From a virus, in the IMG/VR virus record IMGVR_UViG_3300028364_000065, positions 1-41,854 of that record: a stretch of 41,854 nt of DNA; one strand, given 5' to 3'. Shown in pieces: positions 23,443-30,407 of the stretch; the first letter of the stretch is position 1; every line of letters starts with the position of its first letter. The notes beneath the pieces were generated by a model. The model was not told the DNA's origin. It saw nothing but the letters and a program-made list of their open reading frames with translations, and did not search any database. The translations under genes and the position numbers were made by a program.

Positions 23443-23523
23443 TCATGGCGTCATGATCAGCAAAAGCCAGAGTATGGCGAACAGCGCCGCTGCGCCCAGC
23501 AAGTCTTCGAGGAATTCCCGCAT
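23443..23523 (-). CDS. 26-residue membrane microprotein
   Basis: A short ORF of 26 residues, MREFLEDLLGAAALFAILWL then LLIMTP, almost all one membrane helix. On the minus strand AGGAGGA lies six bases before this ATG, a stronger site than for any other start in the frame. It follows the 23526-24122 gene immediately. Such micro membrane proteins are easy to miss; function unknown. Confidence 0.55.
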   Translation of the reverse strand: MREFLEDLLGAAALFAILWLLLIMTP

Positions 23524-23525
23524 CT

Positions 23526-24122
23526 TCATTCCTCCTGCCGTAGGCGGTTCCAGAGCGGCGAGAGTTTTTTGCGGATCACGCTGTCGCTTGGGCTGCTCTT
23601 TCCGTCGGATTGGTCCAAGAACCAGTTCGACATAGCCTCGGTAAATTGCTTTAAGGTCGGCGGAACGCCATGCTCGTGGACGTAGATAGCAACCCCGCGC
23701 CAGAACTCGTCCCAATTGTACTTTGTCTCTGGTCCCTTTCCGGCGTGCGGCCTTCCGAAGATTTCATTCTCGGTCTCAAAGCGATGGAACTCGTCCGCGA
23801 GGATCAGCAAGTCGTCCATCGAGACGATCACCCCCTCCGCAGGCTCGGTGATCACCATCCACTCGTCCTTTCCCTGCGCGCGTACCCTGCGCACCGGCAT
23901 TTCCCTCGGCCCGGTCCCGGACCTCCGGAACATCGGCAATATATCGGCGACCGATATGGACACCAGCCCCGCAGCGGGTTCCCCCCCGCAATCCACCGGT
24001 GCTATTCCGGTGACAATCTCCAGCAGCCCCTGGTGGGCCCACCCTGCGATGTCCGCAGGCGCGTATCCCCACCGAGCAGCGGCCTCGGCCATCGTAAAGA
24101 AGACCCTTGGCAGCACACCCAT
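23526..24122 (-). CDS. Hypothetical protein with HTH-like N-terminus
   Basis: A 198-residue protein. The N-terminus (FTMAEAAARWGYAPADIAGW) resembles a MerR/excisionase-type helix-turn-helix that recognises a sequence or partner. The C-terminal ~70 residues are helical and rich in Trp and Lys (KYNWDEFWRGVAIYV, FTEAMSNWFLD). GGAGGT precedes the ATG. The leader carries the CCTTTCCGCGCC motif on the minus strand. Its place beside the integrase and opposite the early operon suits a lysogeny regulator, but this is inference. Confidence 0.6.
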   Translation of the reverse strand: MGVLPRVFFTMAEAAARWGYAPADIAGWAHQGLLEIVTGIAPVDCGGEPAAGLVSISVADILPMFRRSGTGPREMPVRRVRAQGKDEWMVITEPAEGVIVSMDDLLILADEFHRFETENEIFGRPHAGKGPETKYNWDEFWRGVAIYVHEHGVPPTLKQFTEAMSNWFLDQSDGKSSPSDSVIRKKLSPLWNRLRQEE

Positions 24123-24171
24123 GCTCGTACCTCCATTTCAGTTTCTCAAAGCGGTGCCCGCCCGCGCCCAA

Positions 24172-24185
24172 GAGGCGCGGAAAGG
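24172..24185 (-). repeat. CCTTTCCGCGCC leader motif, copy E (minus strand)
   Basis: Reads CCTTTCCGCGCCTC leftward, 50 bases before the start of the 23526-24122 gene. In this copy the motif also forms a CCGCGCC/GGCGCGG hairpin with the following bases. Confidence 0.75.
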
Positions 24186-24228
24186 TTCTTCAATTCAGTA
24201 GTTTGGAGTTACGTGGCGGATTTGCCCG

Positions 24229-24450
24229 TCAGGACCTGTCGCGGACCGCAATAAGAAGCGAGTCGATCACTTCCCTCCGATCGGCGAGCAGGACGCTCAG
24301 GTCGCGCCACACCCCATCGGGAACCTTGTTGTCGGCAATCCACTTTCGGACTGAACGGTCAGAGACCTTCAATTCCCGAGAAATGTCCGCCTGCCAACGA
24401 GGCCCGAAAAGTGCTTCGCCTATCGCAGCGAGCAGCGTCCTATCATCCAT
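24229..24450 (-). CDS. Small helix-turn-helix regulator
   Basis: A 73-residue protein starting MDDRTLLAAIGEALFG. Residues ~20-45 (DISRELKVSDRSVRKWIAD) fit a helix-turn-helix with a recognition helix. It lacks a C-terminal S24 or oligomerisation domain, so it is Cro-sized. It diverges from the excisionase-like gene across a 264-base control region and is the best candidate for the phage's lysis-lysogeny regulator. A weak GAAAG lies before the ATG. Similar small HTH proteins are common in Rhodobacterales prophages; operator specificity unknown. Confidence 0.65.
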   Translation of the reverse strand: MDDRTLLAAIGEALFGPRWQADISRELKVSDRSVRKWIADNKVPDGVWRDLSVLLADRREVIDSLLIAVRDRS

Positions 24451-24714
24451 AAGTGTGCTTTCGTGTGTGAGTTTTTCATTCAGCGGTTCTCCTGCCATCC
24501 GGGCAGGGGCGTCTCCCCTTGCCAACACGTTGACCATTTCCTCGAAAACCGAATTGCATCAAGTGGTTAATCGCATTCCGCGTCAACTATTTTTGATCTG
24601 CGGCGAGTGCGTTTCTTTTCCCACGCCTTTCCGCGCCTCGGTGCCTCCGCCCTTTATCGCTTTGGATGCACTCCAATCGCCGCCCGCACGTGGCAGCGCA
24701 ACGGAGGAAGACGA
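24451..24714. promoter_or_regulatory. Divergent early control region
   Basis: Separates the leftward HTH regulator and rightward early operon. It is AT-richer around 24531-24595, with a TTGAC on each strand (24530 rightward, 24580 leftward) as possible -35 boxes. An imperfect inverted pair GAATTGC / GCATTC lies at ~24550-24577. It also has leader motif copy C. Exact promoters cannot be set by eye. Confidence 0.5.
24622..24641 (+). repeat. CCTTTCCGCGCC leader motif, copy C
   Basis: ACGCCTTTCCGCGCCTCGG followed by TGCCTCCG, as in copy A. It lies 74 bases before the excisionase-like start. Confidence 0.75.
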
Positions 24715-24960
24715 ATGGCGGAAACGGAATACCCTCCCCCAGAAGCGGCAAAGCCGGGGCTTTTGGAAGACTGGATGGGCAGGGGAGAGCTCGCGGAAGA
24801 GCTTGGACTGTCGGTTGACACCTTGGCGCGCTGGGAAACGCGACGCATCGGCCCAACCTGCGTCCGGATCGGGAGGAAGGTGTTCTATCGTCGCGGCGCG
24901 GTCCATGAATGGCTGCGCGAGCAAGAGCGGCCGCGTGTCGGATCGGGTCCCCGCAAATGA
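24715..24960 (+). CDS. Excisionase-like helix-turn-helix protein
   Basis: An 81-residue protein of the MerR/Xis HTH_17 type: ELAEELGLSVDTLARWETRR then IGRKVFYRRGAVHEWL is the standard winged-helix layout (helix-turn-helix, wing, final helix). It would bend attP/attL DNA or act as a regulator. It is the first gene of the rightward early operon, opposite the integrase block, a classic Xis position. ATG at 24715 chosen for GGAGG eight bases upstream. Stop overlaps next start (ATGA). Confidence 0.72.
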   Translation: MAETEYPPPEAAKPGLLEDWMGRGELAEELGLSVDTLARWETRRIGPTCVRIGRKVFYRRGAVHEWLREQERPRVGSGPRK

Positions 24961-25259
24961 GCGCCCAAGTGATTCGCTTTCCGAGCATGAGCGTCGCCGA
25001 GGCGCGGTATATCATCGCCAACCCGGACATTCACTGCGACGCATCGGTGCTCGATGCCTGTGAGTTTCTGCAGACCTATGGCGACTGGATGGACCACGAG
25101 CGCGCGAAAGCGCTGCACGCCGCCATCGTTCGTGACGCTGTCGCGGAGATCAACCGCAAGGGGCGCATCCGGCGCGGGCTTGCGATCGCGGGCGACCTGA
25201 TCGGCGTCCTCAGCCTTTTCGGCATCCTCTACCTTTTCCTGATTTTCACACCCAACTGA
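24957..25259 (+). CDS. Hypothetical early protein with C-terminal membrane helix
   Basis: A 100-residue protein: a soluble helical head (~1-75) with PDIHCDASVLDACEFLQTYG, then a C-terminal membrane helix (LIGVLSLFGILYLFLIF). Coupled to the excisionase-like gene by ATGA. The tail-anchored form resembles membrane microprotein 23443-23523 in its last residues. No family recognised; a membrane-linked early role, such as exclusion, is possible. Confidence 0.6.
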   Translation: MSAQVIRFPSMSVAEARYIIANPDIHCDASVLDACEFLQTYGDWMDHERAKALHAAIVRDAVAEINRKGRIRRGLAIAGDLIGVLSLFGILYLFLIFTPN

Positions 25260-25270
25260 TGGAGGCGCGC

Positions 25271-25603
25271 ATGGCACGCGACGAACTTTCTTTTCTCGAA
25301 TTCCTGCAGAGCTTCCGACGCGGAGAGCTGATCGCCGAAGCCGACGAACAGTTAAGCGAGCTGATGGAGGCGATCCGCCGAACTGGCGGCAAGGGCGAGA
25401 TCAACGTCAAGCTGCCCTTTAAGGTCAACGAGGCTGGGCAGATCGAGTGCGTCCCACAGCTCACCAGCAAGAAGCCTCGGAAGCCGCTCGGCACGGGCAT
25501 CTACTACGTGACCGACGAAGGGCGCCTGACCCGGCGCGATCCCACCCAAGAAGACCTTTTTGACGAGCTCGAGGCGCGCCGCGAGCGCACGGACCTTCAG
25601 TAA
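25271..25603 (+). CDS. Hypothetical early protein
   Basis: A 110-residue acidic protein beginning MARDELSFLEFLQSFRRG, helical at the N-terminus and with a beta-like middle (EINVKLPFKVNEAGQIE). The ATG at 25271 has GGAGG five bases upstream; an ATG at 25259 overlaps the previous stop but has no such site. It stands before the DUF2303 gene, a pairing I expect in phages of this group, which might mean a joint role in recombination or replication. No motif allows a firm function. Confidence 0.6.
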   Translation: MARDELSFLEFLQSFRRGELIAEADEQLSELMEAIRRTGGKGEINVKLPFKVNEAGQIECVPQLTSKKPRKPLGTGIYYVTDEGRLTRRDPTQEDLFDELEARRERTDLQ

Positions 25604-25627
25604 CCACATCCCCGAAAGGACACGCAC

Positions 25628-26491
25628 ATGGCACCGAAACTCTCGCCGCAAGCCAGCAACAGCGCGCTGGTCGAAGCACATCCTGAAAGCGCGCTGGACG
25701 CCGCCATAAAGGCCGCCCGGCTCGCCTCCCCTGTAATCGATGGGCCGCATGGTGCGCGCCACATCCTCGTGCCCGAGGGCTTCCGCCTCGAGGCCGCCCA
25801 CGACCCGCACGCGCTCCCTCCGCACATCACCAAGACTGCGGTGGTAGTGGACCAGCGGGCGTCCCTCTCCGCCTACGTGAACCGCTTTTCTAACAGCCGC
25901 TCTGTGCTTATCGCGGATTACGACGCAGGTAGCATCAAGGCAATTCTCGACTGGCATCACGCCAACGAGGTGGTCGATGGCACGCCTCTCGTACCGCAAC
26001 CGCGCGAGCACAGTTGCACGCTGAAGCTTCGTCCCTCCGAGGAATTCAATCGCTGGGCGGAGATGGAGAACTCCTTTCACAGCCAGGCGGAATTCGCGGC
26101 GTTCCTCGAGGAAAACGCGGTCGACGTGACCGACCCCGAGCCCGCAGTCCTGATCGAGATCAGCCGCGATCTGGAAGGCACGCAGGGTGTGACCTTCAAG
26201 AGCTCGACGCGCCTCGAGAACGGAGACCGGTCCTTCGTCTACGAGACTGAGACCAAGGCGCGCGGGGACATAAAGGTGCCGCGCGAGTTTGTGCTCTCGA
26301 TCCCGCTCTACGACGGCGAAGCGCCGGTGCCGCTGCGCTGCGCATTTCGCTGGCGGATCAACGGCGGCCAGCTGCAAATGGGCTTTATCTGGCGCCGGGT
26401 GGAGTATCAGCGCCGCGCGCACTTCGCCCAGATCGCAACTGCAGCGTCGGAAGAGACCGGGCGGCCGGTGTTCTTCGGGAGGGTGTCGTAA
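25628..26491 (+). CDS. DUF2303 (YfdQ-like) protein
   Basis: A 287-residue member of DUF2303, to which E. coli prophage YfdQ belongs. Recognisable are HILVPEGFRLE at ~50 and the ending LRCAFRWRINGGQLQMGF. The family is widespread in phage early regions, often near recombination genes, and has no proven role. AAAGGA precedes the ATG. The stop overlaps the next start as TAATG. Length is typical for the family. Confidence 0.85.
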   Translation: MAPKLSPQASNSALVEAHPESALDAAIKAARLASPVIDGPHGARHILVPEGFRLEAAHDPHALPPHITKTAVVVDQRASLSAYVNRFSNSRSVLIADYDAGSIKAILDWHHANEVVDGTPLVPQPREHSCTLKLRPSEEFNRWAEMENSFHSQAEFAAFLEENAVDVTDPEPAVLIEISRDLEGTQGVTFKSSTRLENGDRSFVYETETKARGDIKVPREFVLSIPLYDGEAPVPLRCAFRWRINGGQLQMGFIWRRVEYQRRAHFAQIATAASEETGRPVFFGRVS

Positions 26492-26901
26492 TGCTCGACC
26501 TGAAGCAAAGCTATCTGGTCGCGTTCGACCCGCACGACACCGGCGAGCCGTTTGGCTTCATGCGTGCCAACATTTCTGGCCGCGAACAATGGTGGCTGGT
26601 GCAGGTCTGGGCAGAGGACAATCCGGACGAGACAGTCATGGTGCGGTTTCTCGAACAGGAAGGCTCGGACGAGGAACTGGTCGACTTTGCCGAAAACTAC
26701 GCTGGCCGCCCTTGGTATCCGATCCAGTGGATCAGCGACGAAATCCCCAAACGGTTCGCGCCTTCGTTCCGCCTCTCGCTCGACATGCCGGGCGGCAAAC
26801 GGATCACCCACGAGTGGGGCCCAGACGCGATTGGCGAAAGTGGTCGCAAGACAATCGACCGAATGATCGAGAAAGTATGCGAGGGCTTTGTCGATGGCTG
26901 A
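26491..26901 (+). CDS. Hypothetical early protein
   Basis: A 136-residue acidic soluble protein with no recognised domain. It is rich in Trp, Glu and Asp (SGREQWWLVQVWAEDNPDET). Starts at TAATG overlapping the DUF2303 stop; GGGAGG lies upstream. It belongs to the tightly packed early operon. Function unknown; small acidic phage proteins are sometimes DNA mimics, but nothing here proves it. Confidence 0.6.
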   Translation: MLDLKQSYLVAFDPHDTGEPFGFMRANISGREQWWLVQVWAEDNPDETVMVRFLEQEGSDEELVDFAENYAGRPWYPIQWISDEIPKRFAPSFRLSLDMPGGKRITHEWGPDAIGESGRKTIDRMIEKVCEGFVDG

Positions 26902-27103
26902 ACAGGTAGCCCAAAACTTGGCCTTCGGACGCTTCGGCATCCGGGAGCTCATCGATGAAGCCCAGCGCAAGGTGTTCATGCGCCGTCGCGTCTACCCCAA
27001 ACAGGTGCGCGCTGGGCGCATGTCTCAGGAAGATGCGGATCGCCGCATCGACCTCATGGAAGCGATCATCACCCGGCTGACGCGCACCGCTGGTGGGGAG
27101 TGA
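26894..27103 (+). CDS. Small basic hypothetical protein
   Basis: A 69-residue basic, helical protein with an RRRVYPKQVRAGRMSQEDAD segment, which I associate with small phage proteins near replication genes. It overlaps the previous gene by eight bases. No DNA-binding motif is certain. Function unknown. Confidence 0.6.
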   Translation: MAEQVAQNLAFGRFGIRELIDEAQRKVFMRRRVYPKQVRAGRMSQEDADRRIDLMEAIITRLTRTAGGE

Positions 27104-27108
27104 TCGCC

Positions 27109-27327
27109 ATGCCTCAGTACGACAACGTCGAGGACGACGGATTCATCACAGTGGTCGGGCTCACCCGAAAGCCGGAAGTCCCGGTCGACCAGCGCTGCGC
27201 AGACTGCCACCAGCCCGTCGCTCCTGACGGCTCGGGCCACCGCACATGGTGCCCGTTCTTCGGCAAGCAAGACGGTCCGCGCCTGCTGACCCGCACCCGC
27301 CATCCGGCGACGAGCATCGGGGAGTAA
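27109..27327 (+). CDS. Small zinc-ribbon-like protein
   Basis: A 72-residue protein containing CADCHQPV followed ~13 residues on by HRTWCPFF, a CxxC plus H...C arrangement that could hold a single zinc. GGGGAG precedes the ATG at 27109. It lies three bases before the MT-A70 methyltransferase gene and may be its partner, though this is inference. Confidence 0.55.
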   Translation: MPQYDNVEDDGFITVVGLTRKPEVPVDQRCADCHQPVAPDGSGHRTWCPFFGKQDGPRLLTRTRHPATSIGE

Positions 27328-27330
27328 ACC

Positions 27331-27936
27331 ATGACGCAGGACCTTTCCACCGCTGTCATGAAGCCCCTCTGGCCTGTTGGGCAGTTTGATCTGATCATGG
27401 CAGACCCGCCGTGGCGGTTCGCGACGCGTTCAAGCAAAGGCATCACTCACAAGGGCGCAGGCGGCCATTATCGCACCCTTCCGCTTTCAGAAATCATGGA
27501 TTTGCCTGTCGCTGATCTTGCCGCCCCTGATTGCCTTTTGTGGCTTTGGGCGACAAACCCCCTTCTGCCGCAGGCCTTTGAGGTGCTGGCTGATTGGGGG
27601 TTCACCTTCAAGACTGCCGGGCACTGGTGCAAGACGACATCGCGCGGTGGACTGGCCTTTGGCACTGGCTACATTCTGCGCTGCGCAGGCGAGCCTTTCT
27701 TGATCGGGACCCGCGGGCGACCGAGAAACACAAGATCGACCCGATCCGTCGTGATGGGGCAGGTGCGCGAGCACAGTCGGAAACCCGAGGCGGCTTACGC
27801 TGCAGCCGAGGCGCTGATGCCCGACGCGCGTCGCCTCGATATGTTTTCCCGCCAGCAGCGATCGGGCTGGACGGCCTTTGGCGATGAAGTCGGCAAGTTC
27901 GACGAGCCTCTGCTCCCGACGGAGGCGCAGGTATGA
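27331..27936 (+). CDS. MT-A70-type DNA adenine N6-methyltransferase
   Basis: A 201-residue enzyme. The catalytic motif DPPW lies at 25-28 (DLIMADPPWRF); the AdoMet-side motif is degenerate, as is usual in the MT-A70 family; LLWLWATNPLLP and HSRKPEAAY are further typical segments. It would transfer methyl to adenine N6 in DNA. It lies in the early operon with no restriction partner, so protection of phage DNA or gene control is likely. GGGGAG lies before the ATG; the stop overlaps the next start (ATGA). Confidence 0.9.
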   Translation: MTQDLSTAVMKPLWPVGQFDLIMADPPWRFATRSSKGITHKGAGGHYRTLPLSEIMDLPVADLAAPDCLLWLWATNPLLPQAFEVLADWGFTFKTAGHWCKTTSRGGLAFGTGYILRCAGEPFLIGTRGRPRNTRSTRSVVMGQVREHSRKPEAAYAAAEALMPDARRLDMFSRQQRSGWTAFGDEVGKFDEPLLPTEAQV

Positions 27937-28424
27937 TCATTCAAGCAGAGCCAAACCGCGTGCTGCCGATCGATCTCAATTCGGAAATCCAAAGGCGCAT
28001 CGTGGCCGGTCGGGTTCGTGTCGTCCATCAGACGGGGAAGCGTTATGCGCACCTCGAGCCCGGTGACGCCTTGTGGGTCCGAGAGGGCCTCACGATCCCA
28101 CATCGGCAATCAGGCGGCGACTGGTTAAGCGTCGTCTACACGTGTGATAGCGCGCCCAAGGACCTGCGCTGGCCAAAGGTCATCGCGCGCCCTTCAGAGG
28201 GGAAATTACCGCCCGGCGCGATGCCAATTCACGCGTCTCGGCTGTCGCTGATCGTCACCAGCGTGCGTCAAATGCGGCTGCAGCATATCAGCGAGAATTC
28301 GGCCGTGACAGCGGGCGTGGACCTGGAGCTTGGCGGCTTCGCAAATCCGCTTCGCCAGAACCAGGTATTCGAGCACGCTTCGGAAGCCTTTGGGCGAATG
28401 TGGGACTGCGCGCTCGATCCGTAA
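27933..28424 (+). CDS. ASCH/PUA-like domain phage protein
   Basis: A 163-residue protein with the layout of ASCH-like proteins common in phage early regions: LEPGDALWVREGL near residue 50 and MPIHASRLSLIVTSVRQMRLQHIS near 100-120. ASCH domains are PUA-like beta barrels thought to bind RNA or modified bases. Here it is coupled by ATGA to the adenine methyltransferase, which would suit recognition of modified nucleic acid, though this is inference. GGAGG lies upstream. Confidence 0.75.
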   Translation: MIIQAEPNRVLPIDLNSEIQRRIVAGRVRVVHQTGKRYAHLEPGDALWVREGLTIPHRQSGGDWLSVVYTCDSAPKDLRWPKVIARPSEGKLPPGAMPIHASRLSLIVTSVRQMRLQHISENSAVTAGVDLELGGFANPLRQNQVFEHASEAFGRMWDCALDP

Positions 28425-28479
28425 GAGTTAAGCAGCTCTTGCTGGACCGTGAATCCGGAGGTGATGGAGATCGGGATCC

Positions 28480-28509
28480 GCGCAATATTGCGCAATATCG
28501 CCGATATTG
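28480..28509. promoter_or_regulatory. Double palindrome between ASCH-like and VRR-NUC genes
   Basis: GCGCAATATTGCGC (28480-28493, perfect) directly followed by CAATATCGCCGATATTG (28493-28509, perfect 8-base arms). The GCAATAT half-site is shared with the cassette palindrome at 19342 and 33392. Probable operator or structured leader. Confidence 0.5.
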
Positions 28510-28537
28510 TTCCTGGCCTCGGCCACGGAGGCGTCCG

Positions 28538-28918
28538 GTGAAGAAGCGAGGCACGCCGGAGGCGGACATTCAGAGAGCCATCGTGAAGCTCCTGCGGGCG
28601 GTCCTGCCGAAGGGCTCGATCGTGCATCACGCGGCCAATGAGATCGCGGCTGGCGGGCGCGCTGGGCACGTTCGCCAAGCCATCCTGGTCGGCATGGGCG
28701 TGCACCCTGGATTCACTGATCTGGTGGTGCTTTCGCAAGGCAAGGTGATGTTCCTTGAGGTGAAGAGCAGGACCGGACGCCTGCGCCCAGCGCAGGAGGA
28801 ATTCCGAGACGCGGTTACCCAGCAAGGCTTCGGGTGGGCCCTCGTCCGTTCGGTCGACGACGCTCTGGCGGCGCTGCGCGCGCATGGCTTCGCGACGCGG
28901 ATCGGTGGCACGCCATGA
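28538..28918 (+). CDS. VRR-NUC domain nuclease
   Basis: A 126-residue nuclease of the VRR-NUC group, often a Holliday-junction or structure-specific endonuclease in phages. The core is GVHPGFTDLVVL followed by VMFLEVKSRTGRLRPAQEEF, the D...ExK metal site and the Q-xxF helix. The GTG start at 28538 is chosen because GGAGG lies upstream and family similarity begins at once (MKKRGTPEADIQ). A role in recombination or resolving replication intermediates fits the early operon. Confidence 0.85.
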   Translation: MKKRGTPEADIQRAIVKLLRAVLPKGSIVHHAANEIAAGGRAGHVRQAILVGMGVHPGFTDLVVLSQGKVMFLEVKSRTGRLRPAQEEFRDAVTQQGFGWALVRSVDDALAALRAHGFATRIGGTP

Positions 28919-29200
28919 GCGCGTCTTTCATCGATGAGATCGGGAAGGCAGGCCATTGATGCCCAATCCCACCATATACCGCGCCCAGCGCCCGCAGGAG
29001 CGCCGTTCGGCACCCTCTCCGCTAGGATGGGAGCCGGAAGCCGTCAAGCGGCCTCTGTGGCGCGCTCTGACAGCCTGTGGGCCATGTCGATTTTCTCGAC
29101 CGATCGGGAGGCGTGGCCAATCGAATTTCCGCGCCGCTCCGCGCCTACGCGCCGCTTCCCTAGTTGTTCCAAGGTCATCTCGGAAAGAGAGGTGAAAAAA
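28919..29200. other. Leader region before the replication block
   Basis: About 280 bases without a supported gene: only a 14-codon frame and a 78-codon arginine/proline-rich frame without family character, which I reject. It contains leader motif copy D and should hold a promoter for the downstream AT-rich gene. Confidence 0.5.
29124..29152 (+). repeat. CCTTTCCGCGCC leader motif, copy D (diverged)
   Basis: AATTTCCGCGCC, then GCTCCGCGCCTACG: the doubled form with some changes, 49 bases before the 29201 start. Confidence 0.6.
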
Positions 29201-29476
29201 ATGGCTGAATACAAAACTTCAACAGGCGTAAAGATGCTCTTGGAATTCGGAGGGTTTCTGACACATTCCGAATTTAGATTGCTGTTTGCTCTGTCTGATT
29301 ACCCTTGCGAGGCCAGCTTTCAAATAAGCGAGCAAGATGCGATTTGCGGCTTTGGTTTTGCTGACTTTGAAATTGACTCTGTTGTTGATAATTTAAACCG
29401 GAAAAGCTTCCCAATAGGCCTGTTTAAGGTCACGAAAGATGGCGGTTTGCGAACAATTGTTTGGACGCTGCCGTGA
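29201..29476 (+). CDS. AT-rich hypothetical protein before the replication gene
   Basis: A 91-residue protein starting MAEYKTSTGVKMLLEFGG. Base and codon use are much AT-richer than the neighbours, suggesting recent acquisition. It is alpha/beta with aromatic residues and no membrane segment; the middle TIHSE/LSDYP and ISEQDAIC-type segments could form a winged helix, but this is weak. GAGAGGTG precedes the ATG. The stop overlaps the GTG start of the replication gene, so the two are coupled. Family not recognised. Confidence 0.6.
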   Translation: MAEYKTSTGVKMLLEFGGFLTHSEFRLLFALSDYPCEASFQISEQDAICGFGFADFEIDSVVDNLNRKSFPIGLFKVTKDGGLRTIVWTLP

Positions 29477-30393
29477 GTGTTCAGGCTATCACTTGGGCTT
29501 TTCAAGCACCTGTCTCTGACCCAATCAAGAAATTTGTGCTGGTCACATTGGCAAATTACGCCGACGAATATGGCGTCTGTTGGCCGTCTCAATCGACGTT
29601 GGTTGCGGCCTGCGCTTGTTCCGAGAGAAAGCTCCAGTACAGCCTCAAAGCCTTGGAATCCGAGGGCTGGATCCAGCGCATTCCAAGGCGCCGACAAAAC
29701 GGTTCGCGGAGGTCGGACGCAGTTCTGCTTATAGGGTTCAATGAGCGGAAAATGCCGCGATCCGCTGACGAACACCCAATCTTGTCCCTACTAGATGTTG
29801 TGCCAAATGAAGAAGGCGACACAACCAACCCGCACGTGGTGCGGGGTCCCAACCGGCACCACGTGCCCCACCCCCCCGCACCACGTGCACCCCTTGAACC
29901 TTCACTTGAACCATCAAATACTACTACTGGCGCGAGCCCGACGCGCGACCCTTGGCTTGATGCGTGCCTCCAAGCTTTAAATCCAGAAGCCGTGGATTTG
30001 GGAACACTGGAGAAAACCCACGAGCTGATTGGGATCTGGCGGCGCGAAGGATACGATCTGGAAGCGCAGGTGCTGCCGGTCCTCAAGGCACGAACCGAAA
30101 CGCCTCGCGCGGGCAGCCAGAGGATCAAAAGCTGGGCCTACTTTCGAGAGCCGCTGCGTACTGCCCATGCTCAACGGCAGCGCCAAGCCGAAAGGGCGAA
30201 AATTGCTGAGAACAGCAATGCGCTTTCTTCGAAGGTCCCGTTTGATTACGAGAAACACCTCGCGTGGCTGGCCGAGTGGGTCAACTCCGGCAGGGGCGTT
30301 CCGCCCAGCCTGATCAACAACACCCAGCGCGACGCGCTGCTGGCCGCCGGGCTGGTGACGCGCGAACGGCTAAAGAAACTGCAAATCTACTGA
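29473..30393 (+). CDS. Phage replication initiation-type protein with winged-helix N-terminus
   Basis: A 306-residue protein. Residues 1-95 form a winged helix of the HTH_36 type (VLVTLANYADEYGVCWPSQS then CSERKLQYSLKALESEGWI), as in phage O-like and replisome-organiser proteins. A proline-rich linker (~125-150) leads to a helical C-terminal domain ending in GLVTRERLKKLQIY. GTG start at 29473 overlaps the previous stop. A structured gene-free segment lies 500 bases downstream and may be the origin. No helicase or DnaC-like partner is seen. Confidence 0.75.
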   Translation: MSVQAITWAFQAPVSDPIKKFVLVTLANYADEYGVCWPSQSTLVAACACSERKLQYSLKALESEGWIQRIPRRRQNGSRRSDAVLLIGFNERKMPRSADEHPILSLLDVVPNEEGDTTNPHVVRGPNRHHVPHPPAPRAPLEPSLEPSNTTTGASPTRDPWLDACLQALNPEAVDLGTLEKTHELIGIWRREGYDLEAQVLPVLKARTETPRAGSQRIKSWAYFREPLRTAHAQRQRQAERAKIAENSNALSSKVPFDYEKHLAWLAEWVNSGRGVPPSLINNTQRDALLAAGLVTRERLKKLQIY

Positions 30394-30407
30394 ACGAGGA
30401 AGCACGC

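Noticed and set aside
24107-25063. A 318-codon rightward frame across the control region
   Set aside because: It runs antisense to the HTH regulator and out of frame with the excisionase-like gene; the translation has no family character.
28464-28541. A 25-codon peptide upstream of VRR-NUC
   Set aside because: The ribosome site is too close to the ATG and the sequence is explained by the palindromes; kept as regulatory DNA.
28934-29195. Coding frames before 29201
   Set aside because: Arg/Pro/Ser-rich translations in two overlapping frames, typical of GC-rich non-coding DNA; the leader motif lies within.
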